From Empedobacter brevis_A (GTDB lineage Bacteria > Bacteroidota > Bacteroidia > Flavobacteriales > Weeksellaceae), in NCBI RefSeq assembly GCF_965118635.1, contig NZ_CBCPHV010000006.1, positions 186,001 to 250,000 of the forward strand: a stretch of DNA of 64,000 nt, in the 5' to 3' direction. Shown piece by piece: positions 1 through 8,212 of the stretch (positions are counted from its first letter, which is position 1; every line of letters starts with the position of its first letter). The notes beneath the pieces were generated by a model, which was given only the letters and a program-made list of their open reading frames with translations, was not told the origin of the DNA and ran no database searches. The position numbers were made by a program, and so were the translations under genes.

Positions 1-881
1 CCAACTTTCATTCCATTTACATAGTCAGTAATTCTGTTCAAATATTCGTCGTAAATACCTTCTTGTACAATAATACGTTTCGAAGAAGTACAAGCTTGTC
101 CAGCATTACGTAAACGACCGTTAATTGTTCCGTTCATTACTTTCTCAATGTCTGCATCATTCAAAACAATCATTGGATCAGAGCCTCCTAATTCTAAAAC
201 AGAAGGTTTTACATTTTTACCTGCAATACTTGCAACTTCTGCACCAGCAGCTTCAGAACCAGTTAAAGAAACACCAACAATTTTTGGATTATTGATGATT
301 TTATCTGTGTCTTTACCTGACATCAATAAATTTTTGTATAAACCTTTTGGTGCACCAGCAGCTGTAAACATCTCTTCGAAAGCGATACCACATTGTGGAA
401 TATTAGAAGCAGTTTTCAAAACTACTGTGTTTCCAGCCATAATATGCGGACCAGCAAAACGAGCAATTTGAGAAAAAGGAAAATTCCAAGGCATGACACC
501 TAATAAAACACCAATCGGTTCCGAAACCACATAAGCATTTCCTTTTTCTGTTTGTAATGGAACATTTGCTAAGAATTCTTCTGCGTTATCGGCATAATAT
601 TCGATAATATTTGCGCTGTAATCAATTTCGATTTCGCTTTCATGTAATGGTTTTCCCATTTCTGTTGTAATCAAAGCAGCTAATCTTGTTTTTTGTTTGC
701 GCATTTCATTTGCAACACGTTTCATAACAGCTTTTCTTTCTTCGAAAGATTCGAATCGCCATTTTTGATATAATTCGTTTGCCTCGTCTATATATTGATT
801 GATTTCTTCGCTTGTGTAGGCTTGAAATTCTTTTTCGATTTTACCTGTAGCAGGATTTAATGTTCTGATTGAACTTGCCAT
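1..881 (-). CDS. NAD(P)-dependent aldehyde dehydrogenase (succinate-semialdehyde type), 3' end outside window
   Basis: This is the N-terminal 293 codons of an aldehyde dehydrogenase, which oxidises an aldehyde to the acid using NAD(P) in the cytoplasm. The frame is open from an ATG at 881 to the window edge, so the C-terminus is missing. Family marks are visible: PWNFP near residue 131 (oxyanion and cofactor site), LTGS near 206 (Rossmann loop), the general-base Glu in LELGG near 230 and the nucleophile Cys in GQAC near 264. The short N-terminus and the wording of these motifs resemble the succinate-semialdehyde dehydrogenase branch, but the substrate cannot be fixed from sequence. On the minus strand a candidate promoter (TTTTG near 931-935, then a TAC...CTTTG box near 901-913) lies just upstream. 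Confidence 0.9.
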   Translation of the reverse strand, partial: MASSIRTLNPATGKIEKEFQAYTSEEINQYIDEANELYQKWRFESFEERKAVMKRVANEMRKQKTRLAALITTEMGKPLHESEIEIDYSANIIEYYADNAEEFLANVPLQTEKGNAYVVSEPIGVLLGVMPWNFPFSQIARFAGPHIMAGNTVVLKTASNIPQCGIAFEEMFTAAGAPKGLYKNLLMSGKDTDKIINNPKIVGVSLTGSEAAGAEVASIAGKNVKPSVLELGGSDPMIVLNDADIEKVMNGTINGRLRNAGQACTSSKRIIVQEGIYDEYLNRITDYVNGMKV

Positions 882-967
882 TTCACTCTTTATTTAATGT
901 ATACAAAGTTGTATCAATTCTTGTTCCTAACAAAATTTTTAGGATAAATAAAACTGATAGTTTGTTG

Positions 968-1003
968 AATAAAACTAAATCTTGTTGATTATTTAGTTTT
1001 ATT
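968..1003 (-). terminator. Hairpin, probable dnaB terminator
   Basis: A perfect 13-base inverted repeat (968-980 with 991-1003) has a 10-base loop and AT-rich flanks. It lies about 100 bases past the dnaB stop on the minus strand. The U-tract is short, so termination strength is uncertain. Confidence 0.5.
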
Positions 1004-1106
1004 GAGCAATAAAAGGTATTAGATTTATTTTAAATAAATACAATTGTGAGTTTTTATTACAAGAAAAATAAAATCTGATGATAAAAGGAATAAAATATTT
1101 TATATT

Positions 1107-2666
1107 TTAAAATGGTAAATTATCATCATCGTTATTCATCGAACTTGTAAATTCTCCACCGAAATCACCAAAAGCATCAGAAGGATCAATAGCAGATAAA
1201 TTCATAGCGCTTCCCATTTCTTGAGAACCATCATTCATCGAACTTTGAATTTCGAAATCTCCACCAAATGAAGTTTCTAAATCTGTAAATTTAGCTTGTT
1301 CATTAATAAATCGTAAACGTACATTTTCTAGCGCACCATTACGGTGTTTTGCAATGATAAATTCGGCTTGTCCAGCACAAGGTTCACTTTCATCATCCCA
1401 ATATTCTAATTTATAATATTCAGGACGATAAATAAACGAAACGATATCGGCATCTTGCTCAATCGCTCCAGATTCACGTAAATCTGATAGTAAAGGACGT
1501 TTGCTTCCTCCACGAGTTTCTACGGAACGAGATAGCTGAGAAAGTGCAATTACAGGAATGCTTAACTCTTTTGCAATTGCTTTTAAGGAACGTGAAATCA
1601 TCGAAATCTCTTGTTCACGATTCCCATTTGCTTTTCCTCCAGCTGTCATTAATTGTAAATAATCGATCAAGATCATTTTAACGCCGTGCTGAGAAACTAA
1701 ACGACGAGCCTTTGCTCTTAAATCGAAGATGGAAAGGGCAGGCGTATCATCAATGTAAAGCGGTGCATTTTCAAGACCTTTTACTTTTGTATATAATTGT
1801 TTCCATTCGTGATCGGCTAATTTTGCTTTACGTAATTTTTCACCAGAAATTCCAGTTTCACCAGAAATCATACGTGTAATTAACTGAACAGATGACATCT
1901 CTAATGAGAAAACAGCAACCGGAATATTTTTATCCACGGTCATATTTTTCGCCATCGAAAGGATAAAAGCTGTTTTACCCATACCAGGACGAGCAGCTAA
2001 GATAATTAAATCTGATTCTTGCCAACCCGAAGTAATTTTGTCAATTTCTGTAAATCCAGAAGATAAACCAGACATTCCTTCTTTTGTGGATTGAGCTTTA
2101 ATCTTATCAATCGCCTCGGTAACTAAATCTCTTGCTTCAGAATAGCTACGTTTAATACCGCCTTCAGTAATTTCGAATAGTTTACTTTCAGAATAATCTA
2201 ATAAATCAAATACATCGGCTGTATCATCGTAAGATTTTTCGATAACTTGATTGGAAATTTCAATCAAACGACGAAGAATGTATTTTTCTTGAATGACACG
2301 CGCGTAATATTCTACGTGAGCAGAAGAAGAAACTTTTTGCGTTAATTGAATTAAATAATAATCACCACCAACACGATCTAATTTGCCTTCACTTTTCAAC
2401 TCATTTGAAACAGTTAATAAATCAATTGGTTCAGAATCGTTAAATAATTTTTGAATAACAGCATAGATTGCTTGATGTTCTGGACGATAAAAAACTTGTG
2501 GAGTAAGAATATCAATGACTTCATCTAATCCTTTTTTATCGATCATCATCGCACCAAGTACAGCTTGCTCCAAATCAACAGCTTGTGGAGGAAGTTTACC
2601 TTTCTCTAAACCAATGATATTGTGATTTTTAGCAGATGTTTCGGGATTATAATTCGCTTGTTCCAT
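1107..2666 (-). CDS. dnaB: Replicative DNA helicase DnaB
   Basis: This is the hexameric 5'-3' helicase that unwinds DNA ahead of the replisome and recruits primase. Its 519 residues follow the family plan: an N-terminal DnaB domain (about 25-130), a linker, and a RecA-like ATPase domain with Walker A ARPGMGKT near 225-232 and Walker B MILIDYLQLM near 331-340. The arginine-rich RESGAIEQDADIV segment is also present. No intein interrupts it. The C-terminus is unusual to the eye: a low-complexity Ser/Asp/Gly tail ends in DDDNLPF, which resembles the acidic tip of SSB proteins (DDDIPF). The gene stands alone between the terminators of accA and its own hairpin. Confidence 0.97.
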   Translation of the reverse strand: MEQANYNPETSAKNHNIIGLEKGKLPPQAVDLEQAVLGAMMIDKKGLDEVIDILTPQVFYRPEHQAIYAVIQKLFNDSEPIDLLTVSNELKSEGKLDRVGGDYYLIQLTQKVSSSAHVEYYARVIQEKYILRRLIEISNQVIEKSYDDTADVFDLLDYSESKLFEITEGGIKRSYSEARDLVTEAIDKIKAQSTKEGMSGLSSGFTEIDKITSGWQESDLIILAARPGMGKTAFILSMAKNMTVDKNIPVAVFSLEMSSVQLITRMISGETGISGEKLRKAKLADHEWKQLYTKVKGLENAPLYIDDTPALSIFDLRAKARRLVSQHGVKMILIDYLQLMTAGGKANGNREQEISMISRSLKAIAKELSIPVIALSQLSRSVETRGGSKRPLLSDLRESGAIEQDADIVSFIYRPEYYKLEYWDDESEPCAGQAEFIIAKHRNGALENVRLRFINEQAKFTDLETSFGGDFEIQSSMNDGSQEMGSAMNLSAIDPSDAFGDFGGEFTSSMNNDDDNLPF

Positions 2667-2686
2667 AAGACTTTCAAAATTAAATA

Positions 2687-2723
2687 AAAAAACGAGATAT
2701 AACTAATTTTTATATCTCGTTTT
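2687..2723 (-). terminator. Rho-independent terminator of accA
   Basis: An inverted repeat (2692-2701 with 2711-2720) is followed on the minus strand by a run of T. It sits between the accA stop and the dnaB start, so it ends accA transcription. Confidence 0.8.
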
Positions 2724-2762
2724 AAAGTTGTATACTAACAATAATAGTTATTGCAAATTGTA

Positions 2763-3716
2763 TTATCCTGAAAATTCTCCGAATTTAATAAAACGTTCTT
2801 GACGTTGAGTCTGTAATTCTTTTGGAGAAAGTTTTTTCAATTCATCGTATGTTTCTAAAACTTTATTTTTCAAGTTTGTGTAAGCAACTTCTGGTTTGTA
2901 ATGAGCTCCACCAAGAGGTTCTTTAATGATATCCTCGATTAATCCTAATTCTAACATATCAGGTCCTGTTAACTTCATTTGCGAAGCAGCTTGTTCTTTG
3001 TAGTCCCAGCTTCTCCATAAAATAGTTGAACAGTTTTCTGGTGAAATTACAGAATACCACGTGTTTTCTAACATGAAAACTTTGTTTCCAACACCAATTC
3101 CTAAAGCTCCTCCAGAAGCTCCTTCACCAATAACTATGGTGATGATAGGAACAGTAAGTTTTAACATTTCGTAAATGTTTTTCGCGATAGCTTCACCTTG
3201 TCCGCGCTCTTCCGCTTCTAATCCAGGATATGCACCAGGAGTGTCGACTAATGTAATAACAGGAATATTAAATTTTTCTGCTAATTTCATTAAACGTAAT
3301 GCTTTACGGTAACCATCAGGGTTAGACATTCCAAAACGACGATATTGTCTTTCTTTCGTGTTTTTACCTTTTTGTTGACCAATAATCATAAAAGTTTGAC
3401 CATTGATTTTTCCCATACCACCGACCATTGCTTTATCATCTGCAAAAGTTCTATCTCCGTGAATTTCGATAAACGTGTTATCTGTAATCGCGTAAGCGTA
3501 GTCTAAAGTATAAGGACGAGAAGGATGACGAGACAATTGTACACGTTGCCATGGTGTTAAATTACCATAAATTTCCTTCTTTTTATTTTCAATTGCAATT
3601 TCAATTTCAACGCAAGCCTGTTTGATATTAACACCGCTTCCTTCGCCGACAATTTGACAGCTTTTTAACTGTTCTTCTAAATCTTTGATAGGTTGTTCAA
3701 ATTCTAAATATTCCAT
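2763..3716 (-). CDS. accA: Acetyl-CoA carboxylase carboxyltransferase subunit alpha
   Basis: AccA is the alpha half of the carboxyltransferase that moves CO2 from biotin to acetyl-CoA, making malonyl-CoA for fatty acid synthesis. The protein is 317 residues, the usual length. It opens with MEYLEFEQPI and a helical region, followed by the crotonase-like carboxyltransferase core with LTPWQRVQLSRHPSRP, the conserved GDR segment and the oxyanion glycines in GEGASGGALGIGV. The open frame continues 31 codons further upstream to 3809, but that extension looks like untranslated leader, and the family start is the ATG at 3716. It is not linked to accB, accC or accD here, and carries its own terminator. 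Confidence 0.95.
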   Translation of the reverse strand: MEYLEFEQPIKDLEEQLKSCQIVGEGSGVNIKQACVEIEIAIENKKKEIYGNLTPWQRVQLSRHPSRPYTLDYAYAITDNTFIEIHGDRTFADDKAMVGGMGKINGQTFMIIGQQKGKNTKERQYRRFGMSNPDGYRKALRLMKLAEKFNIPVITLVDTPGAYPGLEAEERGQGEAIAKNIYEMLKLTVPIITIVIGEGASGGALGIGVGNKVFMLENTWYSVISPENCSTILWRSWDYKEQAASQMKLTGPDMLELGLIEDIIKEPLGGAHYKPEVAYTNLKNKVLETYDELKKLSPKELQTQRQERFIKFGEFSG

Positions 3717-3826
3717 ACAAAAGTGTTTGTTCAATTCAACAAATATAGAAAAGGTTTCTAAGCCAATTATAATAAATGTAGAATGTTTTTGATATTTTTT
3801 TAAAGTCAATCAATTTCAAAAAGATA

Positions 3827-3856
3827 AAAGCGCCTACAAAAATCGTAGACGCTTTT
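3827..3856 (-). terminator. Rho-independent terminator of the thiolase gene
   Basis: An inverted repeat (3827-3836 with 3845-3856) forms a stem with one G-U wobble only when read on the minus strand. It is followed on that strand by a T-run, just past the thiolase stop at 3876. Confidence 0.75.
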
Positions 3857-3875
3857 TACTTAAATCTATTGTGTA

Positions 3876-5054
3876 TTAGATTTTTTCGATAATCATTGCT
3901 GATGCTCCACCGCCTCCATTACAGATCGCTGCGCACCCAATTTTTCCTCCATTTTGTTCTAAAACATTTAATAATGTAACTAAAATTCTTGATCCAGAAT
4001 TTCCAAGTGGATGACCAATAGAAACCGCACCTCCATTTACATTAACTTTAGAAGAATCTAGGTTAAGAAGTTTTGTATTTGCAATTCCGACAACAGAAAA
4101 AGCTTCATTGAATTCCCAGAAATCAACGTCATTCGTTGTCATATTAGCTTTTTTTAATAGTTTTTCAACTGCTTTAGTTGGAGCAGTAGTAAATTTAGAA
4201 GGTTCTTGTGAAGCATCAGCATAAGCTACAACTTTAGCAAGAGGTTTCAATCCTAATTCATTTGCTTTTTCCAAAGACATTAACACTAATGCAGAAGCTC
4301 CATCGTTAATTGTAGAAGCATTTGCAGCAGTTACAGTTCCTTCTTTCGAGAAAACAGGGCGTAAACCTGGAACTTTATCAAAGTTGACATTTTTATATTC
4401 TTCATCTTCTTTAAAAATAACTGGTTCTCCTTTGCGTTGTGGAATTTCTACAGGAACAACTTCGTTTTCAAATTTTCCAGCAGCCCAAGCAGCGGCAGAT
4501 TTTTTATAAGAATTGATTGCAAATTCATCTTGTTCTTCACGAGAAATATTGAACTCAGTCGCACAAGTATCTCCAAAAAGTCCCATCATTTCTTTGCTAT
4601 AATGATCTTGTAAACCATCGTTTACAATCCCATCTAATAAAACAGTGTTTCCATATTTATGTCCAGTTCTAGTATTTGGAGAATAAAAAGGAACCAAAGA
4701 CATATTTTCCATTCCTCCAGCAACTACAATATCAGCATCACCCAAACGAATAGCTTGTGTAGCGAACATTACAGCTTTCATTCCAGAAGCACATACTTTG
4801 TTCACAGTTGTTGCAGGAATTGTGTTTGGTAAACCTGCTTTTATCATTGCTTGTTTTGCAGGAGCTTGTCCTTCTCCAGCTTGCAAAACATTTCCCATAT
4901 ATACTTCATCAACTAAAGATCCATCTAAATTGATTTTATCTAAAGCACCTTTAATAGCTGTTGCACCTAACTCTGTAGCGGGAACTTTAGATAAACTTCC
5001 TAAAAAAGATCCCATTGCTGTACGAACAGCTGAAACGATTACGACTTCTTTCAT
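3876..5054 (-). CDS. Acetyl-CoA C-acetyltransferase (thiolase)
   Basis: This is a thiolase of 392 residues that interconverts two acetyl-CoA with acetoacetyl-CoA, or cleaves 3-ketoacyl-CoA. The catalytic set is complete: nucleophile Cys88 in VCASGMK, His348 in GHPLGNSG, and Cys378 in the C-terminal CNGGGGAS loop. Length and motifs fit biosynthetic/degradative acetyl-CoA acetyltransferases (AtoB/ThlA type). Sequence alone does not separate a role in fatty acid, ketone body or isoleucine breakdown, so I give no symbol. It is a single-gene unit with its own terminator, and starts at the ATG at 5054. Confidence 0.93.
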   Translation of the reverse strand: MKEVVIVSAVRTAMGSFLGSLSKVPATELGATAIKGALDKINLDGSLVDEVYMGNVLQAGEGQAPAKQAMIKAGLPNTIPATTVNKVCASGMKAVMFATQAIRLGDADIVVAGGMENMSLVPFYSPNTRTGHKYGNTVLLDGIVNDGLQDHYSKEMMGLFGDTCATEFNISREEQDEFAINSYKKSAAAWAAGKFENEVVPVEIPQRKGEPVIFKEDEEYKNVNFDKVPGLRPVFSKEGTVTAANASTINDGASALVLMSLEKANELGLKPLAKVVAYADASQEPSKFTTAPTKAVEKLLKKANMTTNDVDFWEFNEAFSVVGIANTKLLNLDSSKVNVNGGAVSIGHPLGNSGSRILVTLLNVLEQNGGKIGCAAICNGGGGASAMIIEKI

Positions 5055-5245
5055 TTAATTGTGATTTGTTGTTTTTATTTTGATAACTTAATAACGCAAT
5101 ATATAAAATTTATAGTAGTCTTAATTCGATTTGATTTTTAAAGATTGTTTAAATTTGTTAAAAACTCTTTATATATAATTGATTTTTATTGATAAAATCA
5201 TAATAATATAGACTATAATATTTTTTGTACGATAAAATAACTAAA

Positions 5246-6544
5246 ATGCTAAAGATAAAATTGATATTATTCGGTTTGATTTCTTGTTCTGCAACTGTAA
5301 ATGCACAAACCTTTGATCAGAAATATTTTAAAACGGTTTTAGATTCGCTTACATCTAATTCGTTTGCTGGACGAGGTTATGTAGAAAACGGAATGACGAA
5401 TGCTGGAATTTATTTAGAATCCGAATTTCAAAAAAAAGGAACGAAACCTTTTACTGAAAATTATGAACAAACATTTACTTTTCCGATTAACATTATAAAA
5501 GATGCAAAATTGAAAATAAATGGAAAAGAATTGAAATATGGAATTGATTTTATTGTTAAACCAAGTTCTAAGTCAATTTCTAAAACCAATTTACCTTTCT
5601 ATTTTTTTGATACAAAAACATATCTTGAATCTTTTCAATCGAAAGATAAGACAAGAAATTTTATTGTAAAAGATGAGGAACAGCAAAGAGGAAAACACAT
5701 TATTTTACCTCCTTTAGAAACTTCTGTAGATTCTATTCAGAAATATTATAAGCAATGGGCGAATATTTATGAGAAAGATGATAATCAAAATCGAGCAATT
5801 TTCAGATTTACATCCCATAAATTAACATCAAGTCTTAGTCAGCGACAATCTTCAATATCAGAATTTATCATTTCGGATAAATTTTATTCTAAAAACTTAA
5901 AAATAAACGATTATTCTATTGATTCATATTTTGATAAATCTTTCAAAGCTAATAATATTATTGGTTATATTGATGGGAGAAACAACGATAGTGTTATTGT
6001 CATTTCTGCACATTATGATCATTTGGGGAAAGTTGGAACCACGATTTTTCCAGGAGCAAGCGATAATGCAAGCGGAACAGCAATGATGATGACTTTGATG
6101 AAATATTTTTCTAAACATAAACCTAATTATAAAACAGTTTTTATGGCTTTTGCTGGTGAAGAAGCTGGAATTTTGGGCGCTGAATATTATGTAAATCATC
6201 CATTTTTTCCATTAAATAAAATTAAATTTTTAGTCAATTTGGATATTATGGGTGCAGGCGATCAAGGAATTCAAGTTGTAAATGGTAAAATTTTTAAAAA
6301 TAAGTTTGATAAATTAACGCAGTTAAATCAAAAAAAGAATTATATTAGAGAAGTTAAAATAAGAGGAGAATCATGTAATTCCGATCATTGTCCATTTTAT
6401 TTGAAAGGAGTTCCGTCATTTTTTATTTATACATTAGGAGGAAAAGGATTTTATCATGATCCGAATGATACAGCAGAAAGTTTGGATCTAAGTTATTCCG
6501 AAAAAGTATATAGTTTATTAAAAGATTTTATCGAAAAGTTATAA
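5246..6544 (+). CDS. Secreted M28 family zinc aminopeptidase
   Basis: The protein is an exported metallopeptidase of 432 residues. It starts at the ATG at 5246; a TTG seven codons upstream is less likely because the signal peptide (MLKIKLILFGLISCSATVNAQ) begins here. The C-terminal half carries the M28 two-zinc site in order: HYDH, SDNASG, GEEAG, NLDIMG and a late HDPND. A GESCNSDH segment also fits the family. The N-terminal 200 residues are less conserved and include no recognisable PA domain. M28 enzymes remove N-terminal amino acids from peptides, so a role in periplasmic or outer-surface peptide digestion is likely. The gene converges with the probable small RNA downstream. Confidence 0.9.
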   Translation: MLKIKLILFGLISCSATVNAQTFDQKYFKTVLDSLTSNSFAGRGYVENGMTNAGIYLESEFQKKGTKPFTENYEQTFTFPINIIKDAKLKINGKELKYGIDFIVKPSSKSISKTNLPFYFFDTKTYLESFQSKDKTRNFIVKDEEQQRGKHIILPPLETSVDSIQKYYKQWANIYEKDDNQNRAIFRFTSHKLTSSLSQRQSSISEFIISDKFYSKNLKINDYSIDSYFDKSFKANNIIGYIDGRNNDSVIVISAHYDHLGKVGTTIFPGASDNASGTAMMMTLMKYFSKHKPNYKTVFMAFAGEEAGILGAEYYVNHPFFPLNKIKFLVNLDIMGAGDQGIQVVNGKIFKNKFDKLTQLNQKKNYIREVKIRGESCNSDHCPFYLKGVPSFFIYTLGGKGFYHDPNDTAESLDLSYSEKVYSLLKDFIEKL

Positions 6545-6545
6545 C

Positions 6546-6700
6546 AAAAAAATAATCCGTTCAAAATGAACGGATTACTAACCAACCTAAACTACTATAA
6601 AAAACTCTAAAAAGTAAAAAGAGTGCGAGTAATTTCAAACTTCATAAATCCATTTCGTTATACTCGTTGTTACTCTTTGTCTTACTATCTATGAATAAAT
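6546..6700 (-). ncRNA. Candidate structured small RNA with its own terminator
   Basis: No protein of family length fits here, yet the minus strand shows strong RNA structure. The segment 6614-6685 can close on itself: AAAGAGT (6618-6624) pairs with ACTCTTT (6672-6678), CGAGTA (6626-6631) pairs with TACTCG (6661-6666), and GTAA/TTAC close it outside, leaving a 1/5 asymmetric internal loop and a 29-base apical loop. About 40 bases further 3' on the minus strand comes a perfect 10-bp hairpin (6554-6563 with 6567-6576) followed by seven U, a textbook intrinsic terminator with no minus-strand gene ahead of it. I could not find a convincing sigma-A promoter, so the 5' end near 6700 is a guess. A 12-codon reading frame lies inside. 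Confidence 0.5.
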
Positions 6701-6788
6701 TATTTGACACTGCAAATGTCTAACTTTTATGTCTTTTTTTGAAGAATAGTAAAAGATTTTTCTTATGATATATATAGATATTATTTAT

Positions 6789-6819
6789 AATATCCGTTTT
6801 TAATCGGATATTTTTTTTT
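6789..6819 (+). terminator. Plus-strand rho-independent terminator
   Basis: An 8-bp stem (6789-6796 with 6805-6812) is followed by a run of T on the plus strand. It would stop plus-strand transcripts coming from the M28 peptidase gene, leaving a long 3' UTR antisense to the candidate small RNA. From 6820 to 7012 I see only AT-rich DNA that must hold the promoter of the next gene. Confidence 0.65.
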
Positions 6820-7012
6820 ATTTTAATTTATTGAAACTTAACAATAGTAGTTATAATTAAATTACGTAAAACCATATTTTAACATAATTTAACATTTATT
6901 TTATGAAAAGATATTAAAATTATACTATTTAAAATCTTTTAAACTAAATTTGATTTCAAATATTATAATTTCTAAAATAGCTATAAACAAATTTTAAACC
7001 AAAAATACAAAA

Positions 7013-7585
7013 ATGAGACTTTTTTTATTGGTTTTTTTCTTGCATGCTGCATTATTTGTCGAAGCACAGCAAGTTGATATAAATCAAATTCGATTAAAAA
7101 TTTATGATACCATTTTACAAGATGTTCAAAATCAAAATATAGAACTTCCGTTCAAGAAAATTGTTTTAGATCCTACGATTAATAAATTTGAGGATTATAA
7201 AATGGATGAATTCGGTTTAAAATTAGATTCAGTGAAATACGAACAAGATTTGTCTTTTTGTAATAAATTATCAGCTTATAAATGTTCAACTAAATTTGAG
7301 ATTGATCAATATAGCATTACAAATATTTACAAAAATGAGGCAGATGAATTGTATCCTGATTTTTATGGAATTTATTCGCCAATAGATACGTGGTATAATT
7401 TAATATATTATGCGGCTGTTAATCACTTTCAGAAAAATAAAAAATTTCAATTCAATATTTTAATTCCAGTTCGAAATGTACAAATGAAAAATAGAGTGAT
7501 GAACGAAAAAATGATCTTTTATAACTTCTTATTTGATGAACAATTTAAAGTGCTGAAATTTGAAAAATTATTCTTAAAACATTAA
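7013..7585 (+). CDS. Secreted protein of unknown function
   Basis: I do not recognise this 190-residue protein. It begins with a clear signal peptide (MRLFLLVFFLHAALFVEA, likely cut before QQVD), so it is exported. The mature part is rich in Asn, Lys, Tyr and Phe, with two cysteines (in SFCNKL and AYKCST) eight residues apart that might form a disulfide. No catalytic motif, repeat or membrane segment is visible after the signal. It stands in a low-G+C stretch, 49 bases before another unrecognised gene on the same strand. Co-transcription with that gene is possible, since there is no terminator between them. Confidence 0.7.
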   Translation: MRLFLLVFFLHAALFVEAQQVDINQIRLKIYDTILQDVQNQNIELPFKKIVLDPTINKFEDYKMDEFGLKLDSVKYEQDLSFCNKLSAYKCSTKFEIDQYSITNIYKNEADELYPDFYGIYSPIDTWYNLIYYAAVNHFQKNKKFQFNILIPVRNVQMKNRVMNEKMIFYNFLFDEQFKVLKFEKLFLKH

Positions 7586-7634
7586 ATTTCAATAGAAATA
7601 TTGTAAATTAGCACTACTCAAATTTTTCTACTTT

Positions 7635-8150
7635 ATGTTAAATGTTAGTGCATACATAGACGAACTTTTACAACTTTCTAAAGGTAATTTGCGAATTTGC
7701 CGAATGAATTGGTGGCTCTTAAAATATGAAAATGAATTTGAGAAAGCAATAGAGGAAACGAGCTGTAAAAAGTGGCAAAGATGGTTTTATAATAACGAAC
7801 ATCCATATCCGTGTGTTTGTCCAAAACGTGAAAAATTATGTGTTTTCATTGATTTGTATCGAGAGCTAGATCGTTTGACACAAGTGCAACGTTTGGAGAA
7901 TTTTTTTCAAGATTATTTTCAAAAGTTCGAACGGATTAAAGATTCTACCGAATCTTTGAGAAAATGGATGAAAGATATTCGTCCAACAATTTCATCTATT
8001 TATCTTTTGTTAGATAAAAATGATAATTTGAAAATAAGATTTTATAATTCTGATCCTATTCTAGAAGTTAATATCAATAAAAATGATTATAAATATACCT
8101 TGTTATGTTTAGATATTTTTAATTACAATATGTACGTAAAAGGGATGTAA
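7635..8150 (+). CDS. Protein of unknown function, cysteine-rich N-terminal half
   Basis: I do not recognise this 171-residue protein. It has no signal peptide or membrane segment and is probably cytoplasmic. The first half holds six cysteines, including a CxC in PYPCVCPKREKLC (with a third Cys seven residues on), which could bind a metal, and several tryptophans (NWWLLK, KWQRWF). The second half is helical and charged, ending in a short beta-like stretch. It follows the preceding secreted-protein gene by 49 bases and ends at a strong bidirectional terminator, so it may be the second gene of that unit. Nothing in the neighbourhood points to a function. Confidence 0.7.
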   Translation: MLNVSAYIDELLQLSKGNLRICRMNWWLLKYENEFEKAIEETSCKKWQRWFYNNEHPYPCVCPKREKLCVFIDLYRELDRLTQVQRLENFFQDYFQKFERIKDSTESLRKWMKDIRPTISSIYLLLDKNDNLKIRFYNSDPILEVNINKNDYKYTLLCLDIFNYNMYVKGM

Positions 8151-8154
8151 AAAG

Positions 8155-8187
8155 AAAAAGAGAGTTGAATAATCAACTCTCTTTTTT
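8155..8187. terminator. Bidirectional terminator between convergent genes
   Basis: An inverted repeat (8155-8168 with 8173-8186) has A-rich and T-rich flanks on opposite sides. It can end both the plus-strand gene at 8150 and the minus-strand oxygenase at 8213. Confidence 0.85.
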
Positions 8188-8212
8188 TATGAAATAATAG
8201 ATTAAATATGGT

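Noticed and set aside
148..471. Plus-strand open frame antisense to aldehyde dehydrogenase.
   Set aside because: It is a shadow of the conserved minus-strand gene; the same holds for the many other antisense frames in the window.
3717..3809. N-terminal extension of AccA.
   Set aside because: The 31 extra residues do not resemble AccA; the ATG at 3716 gives the usual 317 residues.
6554..6576. Hairpin read as the plus-strand terminator of the M28 gene.
   Set aside because: No T-run follows on the plus strand; the U-run is on the minus strand, which fits a minus-strand RNA.
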